The translations under genes were made by a program, and so were the position numbers. A stretch of 64,000 bases of DNA. Origin: Alphaproteobacteria bacterium (GTDB lineage: Bacteria; Pseudomonadota; Alphaproteobacteria; UBA8366). The notes under the pieces were generated by a model. The model made no database searches, was not told the DNA's origin, and worked only from the letters and a program-made list of their open reading frames with translations. This document shows positions 7,961 through 16,141 of this stretch, in pieces; the stretch's first letter is position 1; every line of letters begins with the position of its first letter. Where the stretch lies: positions 708,725-772,724 of the forward strand of contig WHUA01000001.1 of NCBI GenBank assembly GCA_009377445.1. Direction: 5' to 3'.

Positions 7961-9949
7961 TTACTCGGCCGGCGCCGCGTCCGGCGCCAGATCGCGCTCG
8001 CGGCGCGCGGGCGCGCCGATGCGAAGCCGGCGGTCGCTCAGCGACATCAGCCCGCCCAGCACCATGACCGCCGCGCCGGCCCAGATCCAGGCGACGAGCG
8101 GCTTGTAATAGATCCGGACCACATAGCCGCCGTCCTTCTGCGCATCGCCGATCACCGCATAGAGGTCGCCCGCGGCGGTCGTGCGGATCGCGGCTTCGGT
8201 CGTCTCCTGGCCGCCGACGACATAGCGGCGCTTCTCGGGCTCGAGTTTCGTGACGGGCGTCCTGTTGCGGCTCACCGCGAAAACGCCGTGCACCGAGGTA
8301 TAGTTCGGGCCGTTGCGGCTCTCCGCGCCCTCGAACAACAGGCTGTAGCCGGCGAGATCGACCGTCTGCCCGGGCCGCATGGCGATGATCTTCTCCTCGC
8401 TCCAGAGCGCGGCCCCGGCCGCCCCGGCGATGATTCCGGCAAGGCCGAGATGGGCCAGCGTCATGCCCCAGGCGCTGCGCGGCATACCCCGCGCGCGGGC
8501 AAGGCTTTGGCCGAGCGGCAGGTCGCCGAGACGGATGCGACCCGCCAGCTCGGCGAAGACGCCGACGGCGATCCAGGCGGCCGCGCCCATGGCGATCGCG
8601 CCCAGCACCGGGCGGCCCCAGGTCAGCGCCGACGCCGCGGCGAGCGCGGCCAGCGCCGTCGCCGCCGCGAATTTGAGCCGCCCGAGGGCGCCGGACAGGT
8701 CGCCCCGCTTCCAGGCGAGCATCGGCCCCACCGCCATCGCCGCGACGAGCGGCGCCATCAGCGGCACGAAGGTGGCGTTGTAATAGGGTGGCCCGACCGA
8801 GACCTTGCCGCCGCCCGCCGCTTCGAGAACCAGCGGATAGAGCGTGCCGATGAAGACGGTCGCCGCCGCGGTGGCGAGGATTAGGTTGTTGAGCAGAAGC
8901 GCGCCTTCGCGGCTGAGCGGCGCGAACAGGCCGCCGCCCTTGAGCTGCGGCGCGCGCCAGGCGTAGAGCGCGAGGCTGCCGCCGATGGCGATCACCAGCA
9001 GCGCCAGGATGAACACGCCGCGGCCGGGATCGGTGGCGAAGGCGTGCACCGAGGTCAGCACGCCCGAGCGCACGAGGAAGGTTCCGATCAGGCTCAAGGA
9101 AAAGGTCAGGATGGCGAGCAGGATCGTCCAGCTCTTGAGCGCGTCGCGCCGCTCGACCACGACCGCCGAATGCAGCAGCGCCGTGCCGACCAGCCACGGC
9201 ATGAAGGAGGCATTCTCCACCGGGTCCCAGTACCAGAAGCCGCCCCAGCCGAGCTCGTAATAGGCCCACCAGCTTCCGAGCGCGATCCCGGCGGTGAGGA
9301 AGGACCAGGCGAGCAGCGTCCACGGCCTGACCCAGCGCGCCCAGGCGGCGTCCACGCGGCCTTCGATCAGCGCCGCGACGGCGAAGGAAAAGGCGATCGA
9401 GAAGCCGACATAGCCGGCATACAGCACCGGCGGATGAAATGCGAGGCCGGGGTCCTGCAGCAGCGGATTGAGGTCGTTGCCGTCGGCGGGTGGCGGGAAG
9501 AGCCGCGCGAACGGATTTGAGGTGGCGAGGATGAAGGCAAGGAAGCCGGCCCCGATCATCGCCTGCACCGACAGCACGCGGGCGCGCAAGGTCGGCGGCA
9601 GGTTGCCCCCGAACAGCGCGATCAGGGCGCCGAACAGCGCCAGGATCAGCACCCAGAGCAGCATCGAGCCTTCGTGGTTCCCCCACACGCCGGAGATCTT
9701 GTAGATGAGCGGCTTCAGCGAATGGGAGTTCTCGGCCACCAGCTTCACGGAGAAGTCGCTGGTGACGAAGGCATGCGTGAGCGCCGCAAAGGCGGCGGCG
9801 ATCAGCAGGAGCTGCACGACCGCGGCCGAGCTTCCCGCCGCCATCCAGCCGGCGTCACGCCGGGAAGCGCCCGCCAAAGGAAGGATCGCTTGCGCCACGG
9901 CGACGCAAAGCGCCAGGATCAAGGCGAAATGGCCGAGCTCGGCGATCAT
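7961..9949 (-). CDS. ccmF: Haem lyase CcmF
   Basis: 662 residues with many membrane helices, as in full-length CcmF. The tryptophan-rich haem-handling motif WGGFWYWDPVENASFMPWL is intact and is flanked by conserved histidines (GVWGNHEGS; LAFHPPVLYAGYVGFS). The C-terminal third has the large periplasmic domain and a last helix. CcmF ligates haem from holo-CcmE to apocytochrome c. Its stop is 17 bp from the ccmG start. Confidence 0.97.
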   Translation of the reverse strand: MIAELGHFALILALCVAVAQAILPLAGASRRDAGWMAAGSSAAVVQLLLIAAAFAALTHAFVTSDFSVKLVAENSHSLKPLIYKISGVWGNHEGSMLLWVLILALFGALIALFGGNLPPTLRARVLSVQAMIGAGFLAFILATSNPFARLFPPPADGNDLNPLLQDPGLAFHPPVLYAGYVGFSIAFSFAVAALIEGRVDAAWARWVRPWTLLAWSFLTAGIALGSWWAYYELGWGGFWYWDPVENASFMPWLVGTALLHSAVVVERRDALKSWTILLAILTFSLSLIGTFLVRSGVLTSVHAFATDPGRGVFILALLVIAIGGSLALYAWRAPQLKGGGLFAPLSREGALLLNNLILATAAATVFIGTLYPLVLEAAGGGKVSVGPPYYNATFVPLMAPLVAAMAVGPMLAWKRGDLSGALGRLKFAAATALAALAAASALTWGRPVLGAIAMGAAAWIAVGVFAELAGRIRLGDLPLGQSLARARGMPRSAWGMTLAHLGLAGIIAGAAGAALWSEEKIIAMRPGQTVDLAGYSLLFEGAESRNGPNYTSVHGVFAVSRNRTPVTKLEPEKRRYVVGGQETTEAAIRTTAAGDLYAVIGDAQKDGGYVVRIYYKPLVAWIWAGAAVMVLGGLMSLSDRRLRIGAPARRERDLAPDAAPAE

Positions 9950-9964
9950 CGCGGATGGCTCCGC

Positions 9965-10420
9965 CTACTTGGCCGGCTGTTCGTCGGCATGTTTCCAGCG
10001 TCCCGCGCGCTTCAAAGCATCCGCCACCTCGGGCGGCATGTAGTTCTCGTCGTGTTTCGCCAACACCTCGCTCGCCTGGAATGCGCCGCCCGGCTCCAGC
10101 CGGCCTTCGACGACGACGCCCTGTCCCTCGCGAAACAGGTCGGGCAGGATGCCGCTGTAGCTCACCGGGATATCGGCTTTCATGTCGGTCACGGTGAACC
10201 GCGTCGCGACGCCGTCCGGGCTCTTGGCGACGCTGCCCGCCGCGACCAGGCCGCCGATGCGGATGCGCTGGCCGGCGGCAAGCGGCTTTCCGGCGAGATC
10301 GCTCGGGCTGTAGAAGAACACCACGCTGTCGCGCAACGCGGTGAGCACGAGCGCCGCCGCAATGCCGAGCATCACCAGCCCCGCGAGCACGGCGTAGAGC
10401 CGGCGGCGCTTGCGCGTCAT
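9965..10420 (-). CDS. ccmE: Haem chaperone CcmE
   Basis: 151 residues from the ATG at 10420. The protein begins MTRKRRRLYAVLAG, a typical CcmE cytoplasmic tail and membrane anchor, followed by an OB-fold domain. HDENYMPPE contains the haem-attaching His123 and Tyr127. CcmE carries haem covalently between CcmC and CcmF in the periplasm. A GTG at 10453 that overlaps the ccmD stop would add 11 residues; the ATG start better fits the usual family length of about 150. Confidence 0.95.
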   Translation of the reverse strand: MTRKRRRLYAVLAGLVMLGIAAALVLTALRDSVVFFYSPSDLAGKPLAAGQRIRIGGLVAAGSVAKSPDGVATRFTVTDMKADIPVSYSGILPDLFREGQGVVVEGRLEPGGAFQASEVLAKHDENYMPPEVADALKRAGRWKHADEQPAK

Positions 10421-10449
10421 CGCCCGTCCCGGGCTGGGCGTTCCGGCTG

Positions 10450-10635
10450 TCACGCGTCGTCCTCGGCGATGCTGCGGCGGGACTGGCGCAACGCGGCGAG
10501 GCGCGCTTCCTGTCCGCGCACGCTGTGCAGCGACGCGATGAGCAGCGCCGCCAGCACCGCGGCGGCGATCAGGTACGCTGCCCAGACATAGCCGCCGTAT
10601 CCACCCATCGCGAGGAATTCGCCGAGCCGGTCCAT
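10450..10635 (-). CDS. ccmD: Haem exporter subunit CcmD
   Basis: 61 residues with one membrane helix (YVWAAYLIAAAVLAALLIAS), preceded by GGYGGYVW and followed by a basic, charged tail, the usual CcmD plan. It stabilises CcmE in the CcmABCD complex and helps release holo-CcmE. It lies 4 bp after ccmC and ends within the upstream edge of ccmE. Confidence 0.9.
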   Translation of the reverse strand: MDRLGEFLAMGGYGGYVWAAYLIAAAVLAALLIASLHSVRGQEARLAALRQSRRSIAEDDA

Positions 10636-10639
10636 TGCC

Positions 10640-11359
10640 CTATCCCCGCGCCAGGCTGAGCTGAAGATTGCGGACCTTCGCCGCCGCGATCTCGCCGCGC
10701 ACCCGCAGGATCAGCACGGTCACGAAGAACAGCATGAAGCCGCCCGCCATCAGCAGCAGCGGCCACAGCATGGCGGGATGGATCGCCGGTCCGTCGAGGC
10801 GCATCACGCTGGCCGGCTGATGCAGCGTGTTCCACCAGTCGACGGAGAATTTGATGATCGGCAGGTTGACGACGCCGACCAGCGCCAGGATGCCCGCGGC
10901 GCGGTAGCCGCGGACGGGGTCGTCGAAGGCGTTCACCAGCGCGATGTAGCCGAGATAGAGGAAGAACAGGACGAGCACCGACGTAAGGCGCGCATCCCAG
11001 ACCCACCAGGCGCCCCACATCGGCTTGCCCCACAGCGAGCCCGTCAGCAGGCAGATCAGCGTGAAGCCGGCGCCGATCGGCGCCGCCGACTTGGCGATCA
11101 GGTCGGCCAGCGGATGGCGCCAGATCAGCGCCGACGCGCTCGCCGCGGCCATGCAGCCATAGACGAAAAGCGCCATCCAGGCGGACGGCACGTGGATGTA
11201 CATGATGCGCACCGTCTCGCCCTGCTGGTAGTCGGGCGGCGAGCCGAGCAGCGCAAAATAAAGGCCAGCCGCGAGCAGCAGGACGGTAAGCCCGGCGCAC
11301 CAGGGGAGAACGGCGTTTGCCGCCCTGAGAAACCGGCTGGGGTTCGCAAAGCGATGCAT
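10640..11359 (-). CDS. ccmC: Haem transporter subunit CcmC
   Basis: 239 residues and about six helices. The tryptophan-rich signature WWVWDARLTS is intact, with the histidines of HVPSAWMA and the later WNTLHQPAS that are associated with haem binding in CcmC. It presents haem to CcmE at the periplasmic side. GTG and ATG are adjacent at 11362/11359; ATG chosen. The intergenic region upstream holds the frameshifted MFS gene rather than ccmB. Confidence 0.95.
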   Translation of the reverse strand: MHRFANPSRFLRAANAVLPWCAGLTVLLLAAGLYFALLGSPPDYQQGETVRIMYIHVPSAWMALFVYGCMAAASASALIWRHPLADLIAKSAAPIGAGFTLICLLTGSLWGKPMWGAWWVWDARLTSVLVLFFLYLGYIALVNAFDDPVRGYRAAGILALVGVVNLPIIKFSVDWWNTLHQPASVMRLDGPAIHPAMLWPLLLMAGGFMLFFVTVLILRVRGEIAAAKVRNLQLSLARG

Positions 11360-11425
11360 CACCGGGATTATATAGAGCCTTTTGCCCCCGGTTCGCGGGG
11401 AAATTTTGTCGCGCCGCTGAACGCC

Positions 11426-12669
11426 TTATTCGGCGGCGGCGGCGGCGACGCGCGGCAAAGGCTTCTCGTTGATCGGCAGGTGGATCGCCGCCGAGATCAA
11501 TCCGAGGGCCGCCGCGATCCACCAGACGATCGTGTACGATCCCGTCAGGTCGTAGACGTAGCCGCCGAGCCAGGCGCCCAGGAACGCGCCGACCTGGTGG
11601 CTGAGGAAGACGATTCCGAACAGGGTCGCCATGTAGCGGGGACCGAAGATCTGCGCCACCAAGGCCGAGGTGAGCGGCACCGTGCTGAGCCAGATCAGCC
11701 CCATGATCGCGCCGAACAGCAGCACGCTCGCTTCCGTGACCGGCGTGACCAGGAAGGCGGAGAACAGCAGGGCGCGGGAGAAATAGAGGCTGCTCAGCAG
11801 ATAGCGCTTGCTGATCCGTCCGCCGAGGACCCCAGCCAGCGCCGAGCCGATGATGTTGAACAGCCCGACCAGGCCGAGCGCCCAGGCGCCGATGTGCGGC
11901 GGCAAGCCCTTGTCGACCACATAGGCGGGCAGGTGCGTTCCGATATAGGCGACGTGAAAGCCGCAGACGAAGAAGCCGCAGATCAGCAGCCGGTATCCCC
12001 CATGGCCGCTCGCCTCGCGCAAGGCTTCGCCGAGGCTTTGCGCCGCGCCGACCTCGGCCGGCTTGCCCTTCAGCACGCCCGCGAGCGGAATGGTGACCAG
12101 GACGACGACGCTCAGGATCAGCAGCACCGTCGACCAGCCGTAAGCCGAGATGAACGCCTGTCCCATCGGCACCATCGCGAACTGGCCGATCGAGCCGATC
12201 GAGCCGGCCATGCCGAGGGCGAGCGCCCGCCGCTCGTTCGAGACGACGCGGCCGACCGCGCCGAAGGCGATGGCGAAGCTGGTGCCGCTGAGGCCGAGCC
12301 CGATCAGCACGCCGAGGCCGAGATAGGCATGCATCGGCGTCGAAGCATGCGCCATGAGCGCGAGCCCCGCGGCATAGCATAGCATAGTCCGCCGGCGATC
12401 ACGGTGCGGCCCGTGCCCCAGCGGTCGGCGATGGCGCTGGTAAAGGGCTGGGCCAACCCGACGACGATGTTCTGGATCGCGATGGCGAGCGCGAAGATCT
12501 CGCGTCCCCAGCCGAGGTCGCCGCTGACCGGCTGCAGGTACAGCCCGAACGTCGCGCGCACGCCGAACGAGGCGAACAGCAGCATGCATGCCGCCAGGAA
12601 GACGATCAGCGGCGTGCGCCAGCCGTCCGCTCTTGCCAATGCCATCTGGGAATCCACCTGATTGGACAA
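11426..12669 (-). pseudogene. MFS transporter, frameshifted at a 5-bp tandem repeat
   Basis: The N-terminal part (from ATG 12669: MSNQVDSQMALARADGWR..., reaching DRWGTGRTVIAGGLCYA) and the C-terminal part (AAGLALMAHASTP... to 11426) form one MFS protein of about 410 residues but lie in different frames. The switch falls exactly on three copies of GCATA (12372-12386); with two copies the frame is continuous. The remaining sequence looks intact: motif-A-like ADRWGTGR and a full set of later helices. It could be a recent pseudogene, a sequencing error, or a gene switched by repeat slippage. It is on the same strand as ccm and sits between ccmB and ccmC. Substrate unknown. Confidence 0.75.
12372..12387. 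repeat. Pentanucleotide tandem repeat GCATA x3 at the MFS frameshift
   Basis: Three head-to-tail copies of GCATA (TATGC on the coding strand) plus one base. Removing one copy restores the MFS reading frame (GGL-CYA-AGLALM). Confidence 0.9.
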
Positions 12670-12783
12670 ATCGCGGGGGATACTGCGACGAACGTCCTGT
12701 CCCGCGCAAGCGTAGCTATATCGGGGCGCGCGAATGCCGGGAGGGCCAATTCGCGGGGCCGGACAGGGCCGGTTTCCGGACGG

Positions 12784-13449
12784 TCACTCCACCGCCTGGC
12801 GCAGCGCCGCGGCGGCGGCCAAGGGCGCCAACGGCAGCGCCGTGGCCAGTATCGCGCCCAGGAACATGAGATGGGGCCGCGCGCTCAGCCCCATGGTCGC
12901 GGCGTCGACGGCGGCGACACCGAAAATCAGGACCGGAATGTAGAGCGGCAGCACGAGCAGCGACATCAGCACGCCGCCGCGGCGGGCGCCCAGGCTCAGC
13001 GCCGCGCCGATCGCGCCGATCAGGCTGAGGCTCGGCGTGCCGAGCGCCATGGCGGCGAGCAGCACCGGATAGCCCGAAGCCGGCAGGTTGAGCAGGACCG
13101 CCAGCAGCGGCGAGGCGGCGATCAGCGGCAACCCCGTCGTGAGCCAGTGCGCCGCCGTCTTGGCGATCACCGCAATTTCGAGCGGCACGGGCGAGAGCAC
13201 GAGGAGGTCGAGCGCGCCGTCCTCGAAATCCTGCTGGAACAGCCGGTCCAGCGACAGCAGCACGGCGAGCAGTGCGTTGACCCAGATGACGCCGCCGGCG
13301 ATGCGCGCCAGCGCGCCGGGCTCGGGGCCGACGCCGAGCGGGAACAGCGCCCCCGCGATGACGAAGAATGTTACCGCCATGAAGGCATCCATGCCCTGCC
13401 GGAAGGCGAGGCGGAGGTCGCGGAGCAGCATGTGCCGGAAACCTTGCAT
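12784..13449 (-). CDS. ccmB: Haem exporter membrane subunit CcmB
   Basis: 221 residues, the usual CcmB length, with about six helices. Diagnostic sequences are RDLRLAFRQG at the N-terminus and QQDFEDGALDLLVLSP in the first third. With CcmA and CcmC it forms the ABC complex that uses ATP to release holo-CcmE. The start overlaps the ccmA stop (ATGA). Downstream the order is broken by the MFS pseudogene. Confidence 0.95.
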   Translation of the reverse strand: MQGFRHMLLRDLRLAFRQGMDAFMAVTFFVIAGALFPLGVGPEPGALARIAGGVIWVNALLAVLLSLDRLFQQDFEDGALDLLVLSPVPLEIAVIAKTAAHWLTTGLPLIAASPLLAVLLNLPASGYPVLLAAMALGTPSLSLIGAIGAALSLGARRGGVLMSLLVLPLYIPVLIFGVAAVDAATMGLSARPHLMFLGAILATALPLAPLAAAAALRQAVE

Positions 13450-14096
13450 CAGGCCTCTTCCAGCTCGGGTGCGGCACGCGCGACGGCGAAGGCGGCGAGG
13501 TCGAGGGTTTCCGCCCGGCCGAGATCCATTTCCGTATGCGTCGAGAGCGCGACCATGCCGCCGCCGCGGCGGTGCCCGGCTATCAGCGCCTCGAGGACCG
13601 CGACCGAGGCGCTGTCGAGGCCGACCGCCGGCTCGTCCAGCAGCCACAGCTCCGCGCGGCACGCCGCAAGCAGGGCCAGCGCCAGCCTGCGCCGCTCGCC
13701 GGAAGACAAGAAGCGCCCGGCGACATGGGCATGGCCGCCGAGGCCAAGCCTGCGCAGCGCGCCCCCGACGTCGCCGCCGCCGCGCAGCCCGGCCCAGAAG
13801 GCGAGATTCTCCGCGGCCGTCAGCGCGGGCTTCACGGCATCCGCATGCCCGACATAGGCGAGGCGCGCGCGGTGGGCGGCGCGGTCGGCCGCGATGTCGC
13901 CTCCATTCCACGCGATCAGGCCGGCGCTCGGCCGGGCCAGTCCCGACGCCAGCCGCAGCAGGCTCGACTTGCCGCTGCCGTTGGGACCGCGCAGCAGCAG
14001 CAGGCCGCCCGCGCTCAGCCGGAAGGAGAGGCCGGTGAAGACGAGACGCTCGCCGCGGATGCAGGAAATGTCTTGGCCGGTGAAGCAATCGGGCAT
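13449..14096 (-). CDS. ccmA: Haem exporter ATP-binding subunit CcmA
   Basis: 215 residues from ATG 14096. Walker A is GPNGSGKSS (residues 38-46), the ABC signature is LSSGERRRLALALL and Walker B is LWLLDEP, with the switch His in STHTEMD. CcmA hydrolyses ATP to drive release of holo-CcmE from CcmCD. First gene of the ccm cluster. An upstream TTG in frame (14156) would add 20 residues inside a terminator and is unlikely. Confidence 0.96.
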   Translation of the reverse strand: MPDCFTGQDISCIRGERLVFTGLSFRLSAGGLLLLRGPNGSGKSSLLRLASGLARPSAGLIAWNGGDIAADRAAHRARLAYVGHADAVKPALTAAENLAFWAGLRGGGDVGGALRRLGLGGHAHVAGRFLSSGERRRLALALLAACRAELWLLDEPAVGLDSASVAVLEALIAGHRRGGGMVALSTHTEMDLGRAETLDLAAFAVARAAPELEEA

Positions 14097-14154
14097 GGCG
14101 CACGGCGACCGTTGGCGGGACCGCCAAGGTATAGAGCGAATGATGCAGGAGGCC

Positions 14155-14192
14155 AAAAAGAAAGACGGTCGCCGGGGGTGGGCCGACGACCG
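14155..14192 (-). terminator. Intrinsic terminator upstream of ccmA
   Basis: On the minus strand a 10-bp stem (14192-14183 with 14175-14166, one G-U pair, 7-nt loop) is followed by TCTTTCTTTTT. It would end the DUF4387 operon or a separate small RNA, and would insulate ccmA from upstream transcription. Confidence 0.8.
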
Positions 14193-14280
14193 CCAGGAGT
14201 GAACGACCTTACGCCAAGGCCGTATAGGAATGAGGCTGTTTGGCGTAGCCTCGTCTGAGAGGGGAGGTCTCAGCTTGGTC
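14155..14280 (-). ncRNA. Candidate small RNA with anti-Shine-Dalgarno loop
   Basis: In the 319-bp gap between DUF4387 and ccmA no gene is evident, but the minus strand is strongly structured. Reading 5' to 3' there is a hairpin with 6-bp stem CTGAGA/TCTCAG exposing the loop CCTCCCC (14273-14255), an 8-bp stem (14247-14240 with 14217-14210), and a terminator (14192-14155). CCUCCCC is complementary to Shine-Dalgarno sequences; such loops are known in alphaproteobacterial small RNAs of the alpha-r14 and cuckoo classes. The 5' end is a guess and no confident promoter was found. The alternative is a long 3' UTR of the DUF4387 operon. Confidence 0.5.
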
Positions 14281-14415
14281 AGTTAATACCGGGAGTATGG
14301 CTTCGATTTGATGGGAATAAGGCAAGATTAAGGCAATTTTGCAACAGTGGGGCGCGCAAATGTTACATTCGATCAGTGCTCTATCAATTTGAGGTGGGCG
14401 GTTCGCCCCTCTCCG

Positions 14416-14730
14416 TCACTGTCCCGGTATTTCGATATCCATCAGCGGCGCGTATTGCTGTCCGCCGTGCCCGTCGCTGTCCAGGATGTCGCCCTGGAAG
14501 AACGGCCGCGGGATCGATGCCTTGAAGGCGAGCGCGTTGTCGCAGACGAAGAACTGCACATCCGCGGCCGGCAGGTTATAGCGGGCCGCGACGGCCTCCC
14601 GCGAAAGCGCGCCCGATTGCTTGACCCGTTCGTAGACCTCGCGGTCGGCGAACATGATGTCGAAGGTAAGGACGAAGGGACCCGCATTCTTGCTGCGGAT
14701 CAGCCGGGCGAGCTCGCCGATCGTGGCCAT
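14416..14730 (-). CDS. DUF4387 domain protein
   Basis: 104 residues, nearly all of it the DUF4387 domain: IGELARLIRSKNAGPFVLTFDIMF at the start, then VYERVKQSGALSREAVAARYNL and a C-terminal IPRPFFQGDILDSDGHGGQQYAPLMDIEIP. DUF4387 proteins commonly accompany AtuA-like proteins and may act as a second subunit. Biochemical function is unknown. The gene is 21 bp downstream of the AtuA-like gene and has a GAGGAG ribosome-binding site. Confidence 0.85.
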   Translation of the reverse strand: MATIGELARLIRSKNAGPFVLTFDIMFADREVYERVKQSGALSREAVAARYNLPAADVQFFVCDNALAFKASIPRPFFQGDILDSDGHGGQQYAPLMDIEIPGQ

Positions 14731-14751
14731 TGTCGTCTCGTCTCCTCGGGG

Positions 14752-16128
14752 TTAGTGCACGTTCACGTATTCGGTCGGGAACATCTCATAGGGATCGTCC
14801 GGCTCGACCACGTGGTTGACGCAGAAGCGGTAGACCGCGCCGCGCTCCAGATAGGCCGGGTTGTACGGGCAGGCGACGCCGGTGATCAGGCCGCTCCATT
14901 CCGGGATGGGCAGGTGCAGCGCCTGGTGGCGCGTCACCGAGGCGATGGCCGATGCGATCTCCTGGGTCGGCGCCGTCACCTCGAGCAGGAGGCAGAGCTC
15001 GTGCGTGGTGATTTCCTTCACCGGCTCGAGCGCGCCCATGACGCCGTTCTTGCCGTAAACCCGGACGTTGAAGAAATACTTGTCGCGGCCGAGCTTGCCG
15101 CCGTAGATCTCTGCCACCCGGGCATGCACCCGGGCGTGCAGCCGCTCCACCCAGTCGTCGATCTGGCGGATGATGAAGGGGTCGCGGATGCCGCCGACGA
15201 TGACGCTCTGATAGCCGACCTTCTCCGAGCCTTCGAGCTTCACCGTATAGGTCTCGGCCGGGCGGAAGTTGCTGCCGGTCACGCGGACACGGCGCGTGTC
15301 GAGCGCCTTGTACTGCGAGGCGGTCAGGTCGATCGTTCCGTTCGATTCAACGTGAAGGTAGGGGTCGGAATTTTCGTAGAGGCTGTGCGACGCGATGCTC
15401 TGCGGCGTGCAGCGCAGCGACGGGTCGAGCGGCTCGACGTCGAAATGGTCGGGCCGGCAGGTCGCCATGAGGCAGTCGGGCGATTTCCGCTGCTCCACCG
15501 ACGCCGTGCCGCATTCCAGGATCTTCGCGGCATGCCAGGCGATGCCGGCCGGAATGCCCTCGCGTACCGGAATGCCGGCGTAGATCGCGCAGTCGCTCGA
15601 CCGCCCGGCGAGGATGACCTCGGCGCCCTTGTCGAGGGCGCGCAGATAGGGATCCTCGCCCATCATGCCGACGATGCGCTCGGCGCGGTCGATGACGCCT
15701 TCGTCGAAGTCGGGCGCGGGCTTGAGCGGCTTGATCCGCCCTTCGCGAAGGCGCTTCTTCAGGTAGTCCTTGTCCTGCTCCGCGTGGATGACCGCCATCG
15801 GAAAGCTGAGGCCTTCCTCCCGGGCGATCTCCTCGACGATCCGGCGGACCGCCGCGACGTGCGGCGTGCCGCCCGCCGTGCCGGCGGAGCCGATCAGCAG
15901 CGGAATGCCGGCCTTCCGCGCCGCCAGCAGCATCAGGCGCATGTCGCGCTTGATCGAGACGGCGGGGAAGGAGGTGGTGCCGGCGCCGAGCGGGTACGGC
16001 CCCGGATCGGTCGAGCCGCCGTCGCAGCCGATGAAATGGGGGCGCCGCCCCATCGCCTCCTCGAGCGACTCTTCGCGAAATCCCGACCCGCACACGCCGG
16101 ACGCGGCCAGCACCCGAACTTCCTTCAT
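14752..16128 (-). CDS. AtuA-like (DUF1446) acyclic terpene utilization family protein
   Basis: 458 residues. The N-terminal half has GSGFREESLEEAMGRRPHFIGCDGGSTDPGPYPLGAG and GSAGTAGGTPHVAAVRRI, both typical of the AtuA/DUF1446 family. AtuA is part of citronellol/geraniol degradation in Pseudomonas, but its reaction is not defined, and homologues occur outside terpene pathways. No AtuC/AtuF carboxylase subunits are in this window, so terpene catabolism is not supported here. Good Shine-Dalgarno (GGAGGAAG). It is the middle gene of a three-gene minus-strand operon. Confidence 0.88.
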   Translation of the reverse strand: MKEVRVLAASGVCGSGFREESLEEAMGRRPHFIGCDGGSTDPGPYPLGAGTTSFPAVSIKRDMRLMLLAARKAGIPLLIGSAGTAGGTPHVAAVRRIVEEIAREEGLSFPMAVIHAEQDKDYLKKRLREGRIKPLKPAPDFDEGVIDRAERIVGMMGEDPYLRALDKGAEVILAGRSSDCAIYAGIPVREGIPAGIAWHAAKILECGTASVEQRKSPDCLMATCRPDHFDVEPLDPSLRCTPQSIASHSLYENSDPYLHVESNGTIDLTASQYKALDTRRVRVTGSNFRPAETYTVKLEGSEKVGYQSVIVGGIRDPFIIRQIDDWVERLHARVHARVAEIYGGKLGRDKYFFNVRVYGKNGVMGALEPVKEITTHELCLLLEVTAPTQEIASAIASVTRHQALHLPIPEWSGLITGVACPYNPAYLERGAVYRFCVNHVVEPDDPYEMFPTEYVNVH

Positions 16129-16141
16129 GCTTCCTCCGAGA

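Noticed and set aside
10778..12382. Long plus-strand open frame across ccmC and the MFS pseudogene
   Set aside because: Charged, low-complexity translation typical of antisense reading in a high-GC genome; the minus-strand genes account for the region.
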